IMG/VR virus record: IMGVR_UViG_3300009160_000007
Coordinates: 1-49,361 of that record
Length of the DNA stretch: 49,361 bases
DNA from: a virus
Direction: 5' to 3' (one strand)
Part shown: in pieces, positions 20,894 to 31,400 of the stretch
How positions within the stretch are numbered: position 1 is the first letter of the stretch
Layout of the letters: every line of letters starts with the position of its first letter
Notes under the pieces: generated by a model
What the model was told of the DNA's origin: nothing
What the model saw: the letters and a program-made list of their open reading frames with translations, nothing else
Database searches by the model: none
Program-made: the position numbers and the translations under genes

Positions 20894-21655
20894 ATGGCCA
20901 CAGGCGGGGGAGGAGGGAGTCCGGTACCTGTATCGAACATGTTTTTCATAGGGCAAGGCTGGTCATTTCTCCCAATCGAGGGGACGCGAGGCACCTACGA
21001 CAATAGAAGGACTTGGCTGGCTAATAGGCATGTACCACTTCCGTACAGGGACTGGAATAGCATCGAGGAAATGAACGAGTGGTGGAAAAACCAAGAAGCT
21101 TACGGGGCGTTTACAGTAAAAGGGCACTACCAGCAAAATCCGCCCGGAAACCCATGGATCAGGCTAGAGTCTGAAAAGGACTACATTGCATCAAGCCCAT
21201 CTGAGCTGTTTGTCGGCGTGAAGCAGATACGAACATGGACTAACAGCTCCGGCGAGCTGCGCGCTATATACGATTTTTACCTGATATGCGGATGGTCGCC
21301 GGCGGAGGTGAGCATGTACGCAACGACTGATTTTAACTACCCTTGGTCGGCTATGATTGGCCACAAGGTTAAGATTTATGTCCTTGGTAAATACTACGAA
21401 ATAACGATAGAGCAAGAAGCCCTAGACTGGGAGTATACCGGGGCATCCAATGAGAATATGTTCGATGGAGGACAGCTAATAATCCCGGACGGCCTTGAGA
21501 GCCTTGCCATGCAAACCGGAGAAGGAACCGAGGCTCCACCAGCAGGCGTCACAAGGAATACTTTTACCAGAGTTCATCAGATCAAGTCTAGGGATAAGCT
21601 AATGAATAAAATCGTTACATCTAAGGAGAACGGATGGAAGATACCCCCAGACTAA
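20894..21655 (+). CDS. Tail-region structural protein, 253 aa
   Basis: A 253-residue protein starting MATGGGGGSPVPV. A Gly-rich flexible N-terminus is followed by a Trp/Tyr-rich part (NRRTWLANRHVPLPYRDWNS, EMNEWWKNQEAYGAF) and a beta-rich core (LRAIYDFYLICGW, KVKIYVLGKYYEITIEQE). There are no known catalytic motifs. The ATG at 20894 is preferred over an upstream reading that overlaps the previous gene by 56 nt, since it gives the natural short spacing seen throughout this region. It resembles small tail or baseplate-like proteins only in a general way. Confidence 0.55.
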   Translation: MATGGGGGSPVPVSNMFFIGQGWSFLPIEGTRGTYDNRRTWLANRHVPLPYRDWNSIEEMNEWWKNQEAYGAFTVKGHYQQNPPGNPWIRLESEKDYIASSPSELFVGVKQIRTWTNSSGELRAIYDFYLICGWSPAEVSMYATTDFNYPWSAMIGHKVKIYVLGKYYEITIEQEALDWEYTGASNENMFDGGQLIIPDGLESLAMQTGEGTEAPPAGVTRNTFTRVHQIKSRDKLMNKIVTSKENGWKIPPD

Positions 21656-21679
21656 ACTCCGCCAGCAACTCCATAATTT

Positions 21680-23047
21680 ATGCCAAGAGAAATATCAACC
21701 GAGTCCGACCTTCGATTTGAAGGATTCGCCAGCTACCCTAACAGCGCGGCCTTTGAGCCAAGCACCTTATTGGAATACGCGTCTAACATTAGGATCGTCG
21801 AAGGCGTCATCACTAAGCGCAAGGGCTCTACAGGCCTGTACTCGACCTCCGAGCAAATGACTGACGCCATTGCGGCCCATTCTCCTACGGGAGATTCCAT
21901 ACTTCTCTTTGGGGACAACCGCAGATGGGTAATAGATAGCTCTATTGCCTACGCGCTGCCGGCCCTAGCGACAAAAAGGCCTGTGCGCGGGCAAGGCTAC
22001 AGAGACGCCCTATGCATGGAGACGGCTGACTTAGATTACGTGGCCGGCGGCAACATCGTCGAGCGCCTAGTAACGGCCAAGAATGATCAGCTCGCGTTTA
22101 CATTCTACGGCGGCGTTGCTCCAATACCTGCAGACACCTTGAGCTTGGTGCAGGGAACGTACGACCCGATTAAGGCTCTGGTCACTACCCATAACTTTAT
22201 CTACGCCTTCGGCGCCCGCAGTATCTACGCGGTAAAAGCAGGCATGGGATACGTAGCCTCCCAAAAGAAGACCGACAGCATGCACCAAGTGCAGAAGATA
22301 AGCTCCAATGATGGAGTTGCCGGCCCAAACGCTGTGGCAGAGATGGCCGGGCTCGTAGCTTTCTTCGATTCTGGCACCAATCCGGGCATAAAGATCATCA
22401 ACAGCGGAAAACTAAGCGAGGGCGCTGCTCCTATGAGCGACGCAATCAAGGATATCATCCAACTGGTGAACCCTTCGCGGTATTCCGAGATTTGCGCCGT
22501 GTCTTTTGCCGGCAGGTTTTACTTTGCGTTGCCGTTCCAAGACAAATGGAAGGTGCTTGTGCTTAATCCGTCCATCAAGGGCATGTTCGAATCTCTCGAC
22601 GAGTATCCGTTTAGCCCTGAAGTCCTGCTTGTAGCTAGAAAGGACGGCATACCTTGCTTGTTCGCGCTGCAGAAGACCGGCCAGTTCAGGCTTATCAGAC
22701 TCGAAACGGGCACGGCTGACATTGGATCGCCAATTGTGTCCGAAGTCCGTAGCCGCAGCTACCAATTCAGGACCATGGTCGACAAGAAGTACGATGGATT
22801 CTACGTTCACATGGACAATGCCGACGGCGCGGCGGTCCAGATAAAAGCCCTCACAGTCAATCCAGACTCCGAGCAGCTGCTTGATCAGTTTACTACGGCG
22901 ACTGGCAGCACGATTAGGCGCGGTTTGATCAACAAACGTGCCATGGCCGTGAAGCTCAAGATCGTTGTATCTGCTGGCTATCCGCGCATCCTCGGGATGG
23001 GGGTTGATGGCTCCATGGTCGGACGCTCCTTCTTTAGCATCTACTAA
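21680..23047 (+). CDS. Probable tail nozzle / stabilisation beta-propeller protein
   Basis: A 455-residue protein with a pattern I associate with podovirus tail nozzle or stabilisation proteins: an N-terminal region LLEYASNIRIVEGVITKRKG (about 30-49), then a series of beta-rich blades in which Gly/Asp turns are followed by short hydrophobic strands. Examples are AHSPTGDSILLFGDNRRWVI, LTFYGG-type loops and FAGRFYFALPF. Such proteins form the distal hexameric part of short tails and open to release DNA. The last base overlaps the next start (TAATG). The role is inferred from layout and position. Confidence 0.58.
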   Translation: MPREISTESDLRFEGFASYPNSAAFEPSTLLEYASNIRIVEGVITKRKGSTGLYSTSEQMTDAIAAHSPTGDSILLFGDNRRWVIDSSIAYALPALATKRPVRGQGYRDALCMETADLDYVAGGNIVERLVTAKNDQLAFTFYGGVAPIPADTLSLVQGTYDPIKALVTTHNFIYAFGARSIYAVKAGMGYVASQKKTDSMHQVQKISSNDGVAGPNAVAEMAGLVAFFDSGTNPGIKIINSGKLSEGAAPMSDAIKDIIQLVNPSRYSEICAVSFAGRFYFALPFQDKWKVLVLNPSIKGMFESLDEYPFSPEVLLVARKDGIPCLFALQKTGQFRLIRLETGTADIGSPIVSEVRSRSYQFRTMVDKKYDGFYVHMDNADGAAVQIKALTVNPDSEQLLDQFTTATGSTIRRGLINKRAMAVKLKIVVSAGYPRILGMGVDGSMVGRSFFSIY

Positions 23048-23862
23048 TGCCCCCTCCCGGAACACCCAGTAACGATACAAGCCCGACGTCGTCGTACACG
23101 ATGCCGGTCATCCATACCGGCTACGGGTACAGCCTGTACGGCCGAAGTGCTACGGAGGAAATATCTTACGGACTAGACTCGTACATAGCCAACGCAACTA
23201 AGTGGGCTAGCACGAACCTGTCTCTGACCGGCTCTCTTGCCAGCCAGACAGTAACGAATGCTGCCACGCTGAAGTCGATGTTTACGTCGACGATGGGCAG
23301 CTCTGCTATCCCACTTGTACCGACTACGGCAGATCAGCTTTCCCGGCTATCAGAGCTAGCTCTTGCGGCCAAGTCGCTGCTTGAGAGCCCTGAGATAGAT
23401 GAGTCCGCTAACAACCAGATAGCCTCCGGGCTTAGCGCGGCGATGGGCGGGGGTCATAATTCTGTCAGCGCAATCAAGGATACCATCACCTTTGATCAGA
23501 AGCTCCAAGCCAAGCAGCTTGCCTTCACCGCGTACACGCAGGCCCTAGACACCTACTACAAGGTCTTCACGGCAACTGGCTCACAGCTGTCCGCTACGAC
23601 CAGCCAGAGCACGGCAACGGCGGCCTTGACTATACCTGTCGTAGCTCCGTTCGAATCTCAATTCGCGGCAGACGTGCTTACCGGATGGCAAGACACGCTG
23701 AACACCGGCCAGCTTAGGGATCAACAGATACGCCAGACCTATGAGGCTGGAGCTATCCTTGATACCTTCAACCCCGGCACCAACTTCTCCGCATGGAACG
23801 CTGAGTACGCTCTAGCTTACTGCGGTATCAAATCTCAGGCGGCCGCCGCCAAAGCAACCTAA
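23047..23862 (+). CDS. Putative internal virion protein, 271 aa
   Basis: A 271-residue protein at the start of a six-gene run that ends in the giant protein. It is rich in Ala, Ser and Thr with long helices (SELALAAKSLLESPEIDESA, LAFTAYTQALDTYYKVF, QLSATTSQSTATAALTIPVV) and lacks cysteine-rich or catalytic motifs. Proteins placed after the tail nozzle in podoviruses are usually ejection proteins that leave the capsid with or before the DNA; this composition fits. No family is recognised. The start and stop each overlap neighbouring genes by one base (TAATG). Confidence 0.5.
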   Translation: MPPPGTPSNDTSPTSSYTMPVIHTGYGYSLYGRSATEEISYGLDSYIANATKWASTNLSLTGSLASQTVTNAATLKSMFTSTMGSSAIPLVPTTADQLSRLSELALAAKSLLESPEIDESANNQIASGLSAAMGGGHNSVSAIKDTITFDQKLQAKQLAFTAYTQALDTYYKVFTATGSQLSATTSQSTATAALTIPVVAPFESQFAADVLTGWQDTLNTGQLRDQQIRQTYEAGAILDTFNPGTNFSAWNAEYALAYCGIKSQAAAAKAT

Positions 23863-24854
23863 TGCAACAGCTACAATCATCTTACCGAGGGGACTCATCC
23901 CCGTCGTTGGCCCAGATATTCGGTATCCAGTACCAGCCTCAACAGGCCATAGCCCAAGCCGCTAACACGGCCGTTGGTTCTGGAATGTCAGCCGGCGCTC
24001 AGGTCAAAACGACGGCCATGAACAACGCAACGCAGATAGCTATCTCGGACGCAAATAGGTGGGAAAATAAAAGGCAGTTTAACCTGACCAACAGGCTGTA
24101 TAACAGGAACGCAGACGAGAACGAGCGTCACAATATGGCCGGCGAAGACAACGCTAACCGCGTAACTGATTGGAATACCGGCGGAAGCATAGACGCAACG
24201 GATCGCGCGGCTGCCGGCGACGTAAAAGCCCAGATTATGGAGATGGAGATGGCGCTTCAGGGCCTTGACAAGACCGACCCGGACTACGCCAAAAAGGCCA
24301 AAGCTATTACCGATAGGATAAGCGGGCTAAGAACTTCCGCAGGCGGTGCAGCTGGCACCCGTGGAGGACTTACCGGATTTGCGCCTAGGGCTGGCAATAT
24401 GTATGGACCGAAGGAAAGCTTTACCACTAAGGGAGGGAAATTACTCACCGCAGCTGGCGCAGCTGGTGAGCCTGAGGCGCCTGCTCCGGTGCCGGTTCTT
24501 CCTGAGGCGCCGACTCCTGTTGGCAGCATCAGAACGGCTGGAGAGCCTACTGTTCTTCCTGCTGGCACCAACCTTAGCCAATATACGTTAGGCGCAACGA
24601 CGCCTACACCGACCCTCACAAACACCTTCTCCGGAACCATTACTGGTGGAGGATATAACTTAGGCGGAACTCCAGCTGCGCCTCCAGCTGCGCCTCCAGC
24701 TGCGTCTCCAGCTCCAGCATGGACTCCGGGAGCAGGCGGAGTATGGATTCCGACGGGTGCCCCAAGCGCAACACCAAGCCCCATGGCTCCAGCTGCAGGA
24801 TCAGCTGCTGCTCCCTTTAAAATGCCAAATTGGTTTAATCCTGCAGGAATTTGA
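23862..24854 (+). CDS. Putative internal virion protein with Ala/Pro-rich tail, 330 aa
   Basis: A 330-residue protein. The N-terminal half is helical with many Asn and Gln (NNATQIAISDANRWENKRQF, RLYNRNADENERHNMAGE). The C-terminal half (about 190-330) is a long Ala/Pro/Gly/Thr-rich low-complexity stretch, with repeats such as APPAAPPAAS and pairs of PVPVLPEAPTPVG. The low-complexity part is probably disordered, and could pass through a narrow channel. It belongs to the same cargo-like run, but no function can be assigned. The ATG shares one base with the preceding stop. Confidence 0.5.
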   Translation: MQQLQSSYRGDSSPSLAQIFGIQYQPQQAIAQAANTAVGSGMSAGAQVKTTAMNNATQIAISDANRWENKRQFNLTNRLYNRNADENERHNMAGEDNANRVTDWNTGGSIDATDRAAAGDVKAQIMEMEMALQGLDKTDPDYAKKAKAITDRISGLRTSAGGAAGTRGGLTGFAPRAGNMYGPKESFTTKGGKLLTAAGAAGEPEAPAPVPVLPEAPTPVGSIRTAGEPTVLPAGTNLSQYTLGATTPTPTLTNTFSGTITGGGYNLGGTPAAPPAAPPAASPAPAWTPGAGGVWIPTGAPSATPSPMAPAAGSAAAPFKMPNWFNPAGI

Positions 24855-26053
24855 ACTACTTTTCTCCAGATCCTATAGACTCGATGACCAGCGAGCAGCT
24901 AAGTAAGGCTGCCGGAGGAACAGGAATAGGTATATCTGCGGATAATCAGTCACTCAGGCAGAGAGCAGCCGATAGGCTTCAGGAAACTGAAAGGCGATTC
25001 TCCGTTAAATCAGAGAACGCTTGGAAACCAATGCTTGCAGGAGAAGCGGCAAGGTTTGGGACGTCATTTCTGCTAAGGAAGAACCCGGCGGCAAGGGCTG
25101 CTATGGAAAAGTATAACCTTGGCTTTGACGCGGCCAGCAACCTTTTCGGAGCCAACTCTGCAACCAACGCCGGAGAAGATCCTTACGGAAGGACCAAAAT
25201 GAACCCGGAGACCGGAAGCCTTGAGCAACTGTCTCCATCCGGCAATGACGCAGGGTCTACAGCCACAAACGCTATTGAGGCTATCATTAGCGCCGGACAA
25301 TGGAATCCATACACGGCCCTTCCTGCCTATGCAATAGGAGGAGAGATGACCGAATCTCAGATACATGCGGCGGGAAGGGATATGTCTCCTCACCTTAGGG
25401 CTATATCTTCAGCAAAGCCTTACACGGGAGAGGATAGCCAATACCAATCACTAGTAAAAGCCGTAGAAAATCTCAGGACGGCTAATACTGCTCCGGCAGA
25501 GCCCGGTAAGATTAGCGCGGCACTATGGGAGGGTCTACGAGCCGACAAAAAGTCCCTCATAGACAGGCACCTCAATGACGCGGCGGCTGACCTTTCTAGT
25601 GGCGATGAGGAAAGGGTCAGGCGAGCATCGGAAACCATACCAATACTGTCCACAGTAATGGACAGGTTTAACGCCGACATGGAGGCCGTACAGACTAGCT
25701 CTCAGGAATACACATGGCCGGTTAAGCGAGCTGCAGAGTTTGCCGACGACGAGATGGCTCCATACCTAAGCGGAGAACGCATGTGGGACACTATTTCTGG
25801 CAATATTCCGAGCTCAGGATTCTTGGACTTTTGGAACCCTGCTGGCAAGAACATGGCCGCGTTCAAGCAGCGCCAAAGATGGAACGGAAGCCATAAGGGA
25901 AGGAAGCAGGGCGCAGCTCACCTAGAGGATCTACACGCGCGAGCCCTTGAGGCAACCGGAGGTGTGGATCCGCGCATAGCATCCCAAAAGAAACAACAGG
26001 CAATAGCAGACAATTTTTCCGTAGCCGACCCCGGCTTCGGCCTCTATCAATAA
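24851..26053 (+). CDS. Putative internal virion protein, 400 aa
   Basis: A 400-residue helical protein. The likely start is TTG (MNYFSPDPID), which overlaps the previous stop as TTGA, as seen elsewhere in this run; the first in-frame ATG lies 11 codons later and is an alternative. Visible features are helices with Arg and Glu (LRQRAADRLQETERRFSVKS), an Ala/Asn-rich part, and a Trp/Pro C-terminus (FLDFWNPAGKNMAAFKQRQR). Arg is mostly coded by AGG here. No catalytic motif or membrane segment. The role is inferred only from the run it belongs to. Confidence 0.5.
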   Translation: MNYFSPDPIDSMTSEQLSKAAGGTGIGISADNQSLRQRAADRLQETERRFSVKSENAWKPMLAGEAARFGTSFLLRKNPAARAAMEKYNLGFDAASNLFGANSATNAGEDPYGRTKMNPETGSLEQLSPSGNDAGSTATNAIEAIISAGQWNPYTALPAYAIGGEMTESQIHAAGRDMSPHLRAISSAKPYTGEDSQYQSLVKAVENLRTANTAPAEPGKISAALWEGLRADKKSLIDRHLNDAAADLSSGDEERVRRASETIPILSTVMDRFNADMEAVQTSSQEYTWPVKRAAEFADDEMAPYLSGERMWDTISGNIPSSGFLDFWNPAGKNMAAFKQRQRWNGSHKGRKQGAAHLEDLHARALEATGGVDPRIASQKKQQAIADNFSVADPGFGLYQ

Positions 26054-26065
26054 CCAAAAAAAGAC

Positions 26066-27445
26066 ATGGCAAACATACCCAAATATAGCCCCAAAGGGCG
26101 AGCAGCGCTAGAGAAGCAGGTGGCAGACTATCAGGCATTGGTTGAAAAGCTAATGCTTGAGAATCCGGCCTTCCATCCTAAGGCTCCAATAACGCTTTCA
26201 GGAAAATCAGAAACTACGCTCGACGAGACTGTCACTAGGAACCCGGGAGCAAATGATCCGGGCGGTAGCACTACGAAAAATAGCCGCACAACCACGGACG
26301 CACCGACGCTTATTGCGCCGACTACCGGAGAAGATGCTGTGCGCTCAAGGCATGATAAGCTGCGCGACTTTATTGATACGGCACAGCTCGATTTGGCCGA
26401 TGAGGGCAGGCTTGCGACGCGCATCCCCATGACCACAGAGGAGGCGATGGACATTGCATCTGGTCAGGTTGCTGCAATGCCTGAAGCAAAGAAAATCAGA
26501 AGCTTCTCGAGTCTGCTTGGAGTCAAGGGCACGGGCGGAGCTACGGACAGGGCTCAAGATATGCTTCTTCGTGGTGCTGTTCCGGATGATGGATTTACTT
26601 TCATAAGGTCGCTTCTATCTGGAGCGAAGGAAGATCCTAGGCTCCTTGCTGAACTTATGGGACAGATTAATAATGCCGGCGGAGCTCCTAGGGTTCCATT
26701 TGCTCAAGTGTCGACCGATTTCGCACCTGATGTAGCGGAAGCCTTTACTGCGGAAGGAACGAGGTCTTGGATGGGTACAGGCGCTCCGGGTTCAGCGGCG
26801 GATGTTGCACATTATGCCTCTCAAAGAGAGGGCGCTGTCAGGAATACTGCTAATGCCATTCCGGGATATGAGCGAGGCCTTGAAAGCCTTGGTGCTGATG
26901 CTATAAACAAGATAAGCAGGAATAGGAAAATGGCCACCATAGGCGGAGCTCTAGCGGGCATTACTGCGGTTGGTGCAGGCACAGCCTATGCCATGCATGA
27001 TAGTGATGCGGATAAGTATAACCAAAACGCAAGGAAGATCATGTTTGGAGCCGGCGGACCAGACACGATAAAATTGAGCGAAAAGGATCCGGCTAAGTAT
27101 GGCGAAGCGCTTAATGCTGCGCTAAATACTTATGTTGGACGTGAGTTTGGTGATTCTAAGTCTGCTCTGTACGGAAGGTACTCAAGTCTAGTTGGAAAGC
27201 ACAGGCAGACCATCTCTAGGCTTGGAGAAGGAACCATGAGGCCTGATGCATCTACCTCTGACGCAGGATATAAGGAGCTCGTTAAGGACCTTAATGATTT
27301 CTACGCATCCGGCGGATATAACGAAAAGAATCCTGTTATGCTTCCGTATGGAGATTCGAATAAATCTGGAGTCCTAAGCATCGATAAGACCGGAACCAAG
27401 CTGGCAAGGCTTAAGCAGCACGACTTCCAGTCCATCAAAGACTAA
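26066..27445 (+). CDS. Putative internal virion protein with one membrane segment, 459 aa
   Basis: A 459-residue protein with an N-terminal helix, a Thr/Pro/Gly-rich disordered stretch (TTKNSRTTTDAPTLIAPTTG, about residues 68-87), then a long helical domain. Near residue 290-310 it has the hydrophobic, Gly/Ala-rich segment MATIGGALAGITAVGAGTAY, the only clear candidate membrane helix in the run before the giant gene. A protein that inserts into the cell envelope during ejection would look like this; direct proof is lacking. The upstream gap is 12 nt and AT/A-rich (CCAAAAAAAGAC), without a Shine-Dalgarno sequence. The last base overlaps the next ATG. Confidence 0.5.
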   Translation: MANIPKYSPKGRAALEKQVADYQALVEKLMLENPAFHPKAPITLSGKSETTLDETVTRNPGANDPGGSTTKNSRTTTDAPTLIAPTTGEDAVRSRHDKLRDFIDTAQLDLADEGRLATRIPMTTEEAMDIASGQVAAMPEAKKIRSFSSLLGVKGTGGATDRAQDMLLRGAVPDDGFTFIRSLLSGAKEDPRLLAELMGQINNAGGAPRVPFAQVSTDFAPDVAEAFTAEGTRSWMGTGAPGSAADVAHYASQREGAVRNTANAIPGYERGLESLGADAINKISRNRKMATIGGALAGITAVGAGTAYAMHDSDADKYNQNARKIMFGAGGPDTIKLSEKDPAKYGEALNAALNTYVGREFGDSKSALYGRYSSLVGKHRQTISRLGEGTMRPDASTSDAGYKELVKDLNDFYASGGYNEKNPVMLPYGDSNKSGVLSIDKTGTKLARLKQHDFQSIKD

Positions 27446-28437
27446 TGATCGACGACCCAGAGGATATCGACCCGGACGTCCTCGCGGCTGCCGTTAGGTC
27501 CCAGCTAGACAACTACGACTCTGACACGGCCGATAGGTCTCCGCAGGGCTATGCCCCTGCGCAAATGTCTGACACTCAGGTAATTAGGGCAATGGGTAAG
27601 GACCCGCTGGAGTTGATGGACCCGAGCTTTGCGCGCGAGGCAACGGCGTACCGAGCTGCCGTCGGCAAGGATCAGGCCCTTCGTGCCAAGGCTGCCGCAG
27701 ACCAAGCCAAGCTGATGCAGAAGCAGATGGACCCTTCCTACATAGCCCAGCAGGTGTACGGCTCTACGGGCAACATAGGTGCGGCCCGAGTCATATCGAA
27801 ATCCAAGGGTCCAGCCCTATTTAACCATGGCGAAACTGTGGAAATGGGCCGGGGCGGTAGCTATGCCATTATACCCTCTGGAGAAATTATGGAGACCGGC
27901 CCTGATGGTAAACCAAAGCGAACCAGCATGAGTCATTACATACAGCGAAATGGGGTTAGTGTAGTTCCATTCATAGGCGGCGATGAGGCAGCTATAACTT
28001 GGAGGGGGGCAGCGGCCAAGACTAGCGAACTAATGGACGTCCTAGACCAGATTGAGGACCTTTACAATAAGCCCGGCTTTAAGAGTATGCCATTCAGCGA
28101 TACCAATAGGCAACTCGAACAGCTAGAGTCAGGCCTAGTGAATATTGTATCTCAGCTCAAAACCGGGTCAAAGAGTATGGCCGGCGTGTCTGACTTGGAA
28201 ATGGAGAACCTGCTTAAGGGATTACCAGCGGCCGGGTCTAACTTAACCCAGCCGGTTGCAACTGGACTTGAGCGAGTATCCAAGACGAGGGAGCAGGTAA
28301 GAGGAATACTGATGCGTACGGCATTGATGAACGGGCTTGTGCTTACGCCACTTAAGGCTAAAGCTGAAGTCACCGCAGGCTCTCCCATAGGCCAGCGATC
28401 ATCCTCTACACCTCCCGGACTAAATGGACCAAAGTGA
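27445..28437 (+). CDS. Putative internal virion protein, 330 aa
   Basis: A 330-residue protein immediately before the giant gene, overlapping it by 14 nt. The N-terminus is acidic (DDPEDIDPDVLAAAVRSQL), the first half Gln/Ala/Lys-rich helical (RAKAAADQAKLMQKQMDPSY), the middle beta-like with a Gly/Arg loop, and the end helical again (VSKTREQVRGILMRTALMNG) followed by a disordered tail. No family or motif is recognised. Close coupling to the giant ORF suggests the two products are made together and may assemble in the virion. Confidence 0.5.
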   Translation: MIDDPEDIDPDVLAAAVRSQLDNYDSDTADRSPQGYAPAQMSDTQVIRAMGKDPLELMDPSFAREATAYRAAVGKDQALRAKAAADQAKLMQKQMDPSYIAQQVYGSTGNIGAARVISKSKGPALFNHGETVEMGRGGSYAIIPSGEIMETGPDGKPKRTSMSHYIQRNGVSVVPFIGGDEAAITWRGAAAKTSELMDVLDQIEDLYNKPGFKSMPFSDTNRQLEQLESGLVNIVSQLKTGSKSMAGVSDLEMENLLKGLPAAGSNLTQPVATGLERVSKTREQVRGILMRTALMNGLVLTPLKAKAEVTAGSPIGQRSSSTPPGLNGPK

Positions 28438-31400
28438 TAACGAACAGGTAAACTCAGACGGACTAGACATACAGAAGACGCGAGATCTTCTGGCAAGGCA
28501 GGGAGTTCCCGTCGCAAGGCAGGCCCTCCCTGATTTTTTGGATCCAGTTGCAGCCGAGGAGTCACAGCAGGACCCGCATCTACAAGAGCTAAGGAATAGG
28601 GAATGGACCGGTAAAGATTACGCCGAGTTCCTTAGGTCAGAGGAGGGCGGAAAGTTTAAATTTTCATTCGACGATACCGGCAGGGAGGCGTTCAAGAAAT
28701 ACAAGCAGTACATGGCTGATAAGACCATGGAGTTTGTTGGCCCTGCAGAAATGGCGCTTCGTCAAATGGGTCAAGAAATAGGCGAAGGCATATCTAATTT
28801 CCCAAACCCGCTCACCGATCCTGCTGCCGCTGCAGCAACGACGGCAGAAGGTGCCTTTAGGGGCCTAAGGGACCTTTATGGAGTTCTGTGGCAGTCTGAA
28901 GACCCAAGTAGCCCTCTATTTAAGTTCAGGAGCTGGGCCACCGCGCTAGTAGGCAAAGATGATGGCGACATAGATTCGCAAATGCGCCAGTTCCATATGG
29001 CTCGCGAGCACAACGCAGCCACTTATGAGCAGAACTCCGTGCTAGCATCAATGCTTCCGGAATCTTGGAGGGATGGGTTCAGCTCAAAGGTGAACCAGAA
29101 AGGTTCTATTGGACTTGCGTACATAGCTTTGGATCTACCCGAAATGATAATGAGCGCGGGAGCTTCAACTCCAGCCTCTGCAGCAAGGATAGCAGCTATG
29201 GGCGGAAGCCATGCGGCCCGGGTTGCCAAATCAGCCAAAGTTGCTGACTCATGGATTCAGGCTACCGCAGGACGCTACCAGACTTTTGCACAGCGCGTTG
29301 CTGGCGGTGCGCTTGAATCAGCCGGTGGAGTAGCCCGCGCTCCGTTCAAGGCTATGTACGGAACCAGTCAAGCTGCCGCGCAGCTAGCCGGTGACTACGC
29401 TGGTAATGCTGTGCGAAACATGGCTACGGCTGAAATAGTTGAAGCTGGCGCCACACTACTTGGATCTACTGCCGTGCATCCTGTAGTCGGATTCATGCGT
29501 AGCTTTGGAGCTGAGGCGCTCGGAGAAGTCATGCAGGTAGCTGGCGCTGACATGGTTGATAGGGCTCTCGGCAAAACTATGGTCAGGGCTGACTCTCTTG
29601 GTGCGACTACGCTTGAGCGACTTGCGGCTGGCACAGCCAAGGGCGCGGACGCCATGTCGCGCGAAGCTCAGATTCTAGCTAAGGGCATCAATGCGACGAT
29701 CGGATGGGCTCCTTCACTTTCTGGAGCTGCCCTTAAGGCGGCCTACAGGGATGGAATGTTTGGAGCAGCACTAGGTTATGCCAACTCTCCGAGCGAAGGA
29801 GCTGGAGCCGGTATTGCAATGGGTACTGCATGGGGAGGCTTCTCTGGAAGTGTAAGGCATCTTCATTCATATACTCATTACGCCCCGCAAGACTCTAGGG
29901 TCGTTGATAATTTTAGGGACTATGTGATACCGGCGTTCGGCCGCGTTGCCGGCTCCACCAGCATGGAGATGGCAAAGCGGTTCTACGATCACGTCAACTC
30001 TTTCGGAGACCTTAGGACTAGCTCCATAGAACTTTCGCACATATCCACCTTGGTGGCGCACGAAGCCAGCCTTGTCGGCGAAGGGAACGTGATGTTCTAC
30101 TTCGGCAAGAGTGATCAGGAGTTCAGCAATGTGCTAGCCGAGTCCAACGTCAAGGGAGGCGACTATGATAAGCTCATGGACTCCTTCAGGACTATGGGCT
30201 CTGCAGCCGGCATGTTCGAGAAAGTGACCATGAATGATGGCACAGTTAAGAGACTGATAGCTATCAACTCAGACCTGTACAAGCCTACCACCGGCCGACA
30301 CGAAATCTCCCACGCCCTGTTTAGGTCCGTGGTCGAAGCTAACGCTGAGATGGATTCTGTTATCGATAAGGCAACCGGCCGATACATGGGTGACGTCTTT
30401 AACCCTGCCTACGCCAGCCGCATATTCGGAACCTCCAAGGATATGGGCGTAATGCCTGATGCAGCTTGGGAGTCTCTAATGACCAGCTACGGAGCTGCTA
30501 GGGACTGGACCGACTACGGCAAGCCAAGCGACCCGGAGATGGTGAAAAAGATAGGAGAGATGGCTAAGGCCAACTACGGAACCCTGCTCACCCGCCTTCG
30601 CGACCACCTCAACAAGGGCGTGGATATGCAGAAGTTTGAAGTCATGGACGACTTCAGGACGGCCACCAATATGGCCGAGGAAGCTTTCGCCTACTACGCG
30701 TCTGGTACCTCTAACGTTTTCCCGGTAGACAAGTACGTCAAGGACCCGGCCGCTCGCAACTTGCTCAGGTCTTGGGCGGAGAACAGGGCAGCTAGGAAGA
30801 ACAGCAGAATACTTTCGGGGCTCGAAGAAGCTGGCGTGGAGATCAAGGCCAAGTTCACCAATACCGACGGAAGCCCTAAGATACTGGACGACAACGGCAA
30901 CCCGGCCATCGAGACCTACATGTTCGATGACGGCGTCGTTGTCAGGACTCCGGGCATGGACTCATGGGTCGAGTCCGTGCTCAAGCAGGCGTACGCTAGG
31001 TCTGAGGTTCTGGTATCAACCCTTGATCCAATGCGTCAGGAAGCTTTCGCAAAGGAGCATGGCAAGGTGCACCTATTCAAGTCGTTGCCCTCCGGCGGCA
31101 TGAGGCTCAAGTCTCCCTCGGAGCTCGACGAGGCCTCCCAGATTCAGGCCAACAAGATACTCAGCGCCATACAGGGCGTGAGCGAAGATGTCAGGCCCGT
31201 CATCGAGTCTATGCCTGATGGCTCGGTTAAGCTCAGGCTTGAGACCGCTAACGCTGAGACGATGGCTGCCATCCAGTCCTCTGGAGCCCTGACACCTCAG
31301 GAGTTCAACGAGCTTTCCGCGATAGTAAAGATAGCTGAAAAGAACCGCATGGGCGACGTGACGTTCAATGTGATGACCGGAACCTTACTTGCGCACAGCA

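Noticed and set aside
22412-23080. A minus-strand ORF of 222 codons
   Set aside because: Antisense to the tail nozzle-like gene and without any recognisable protein pattern.
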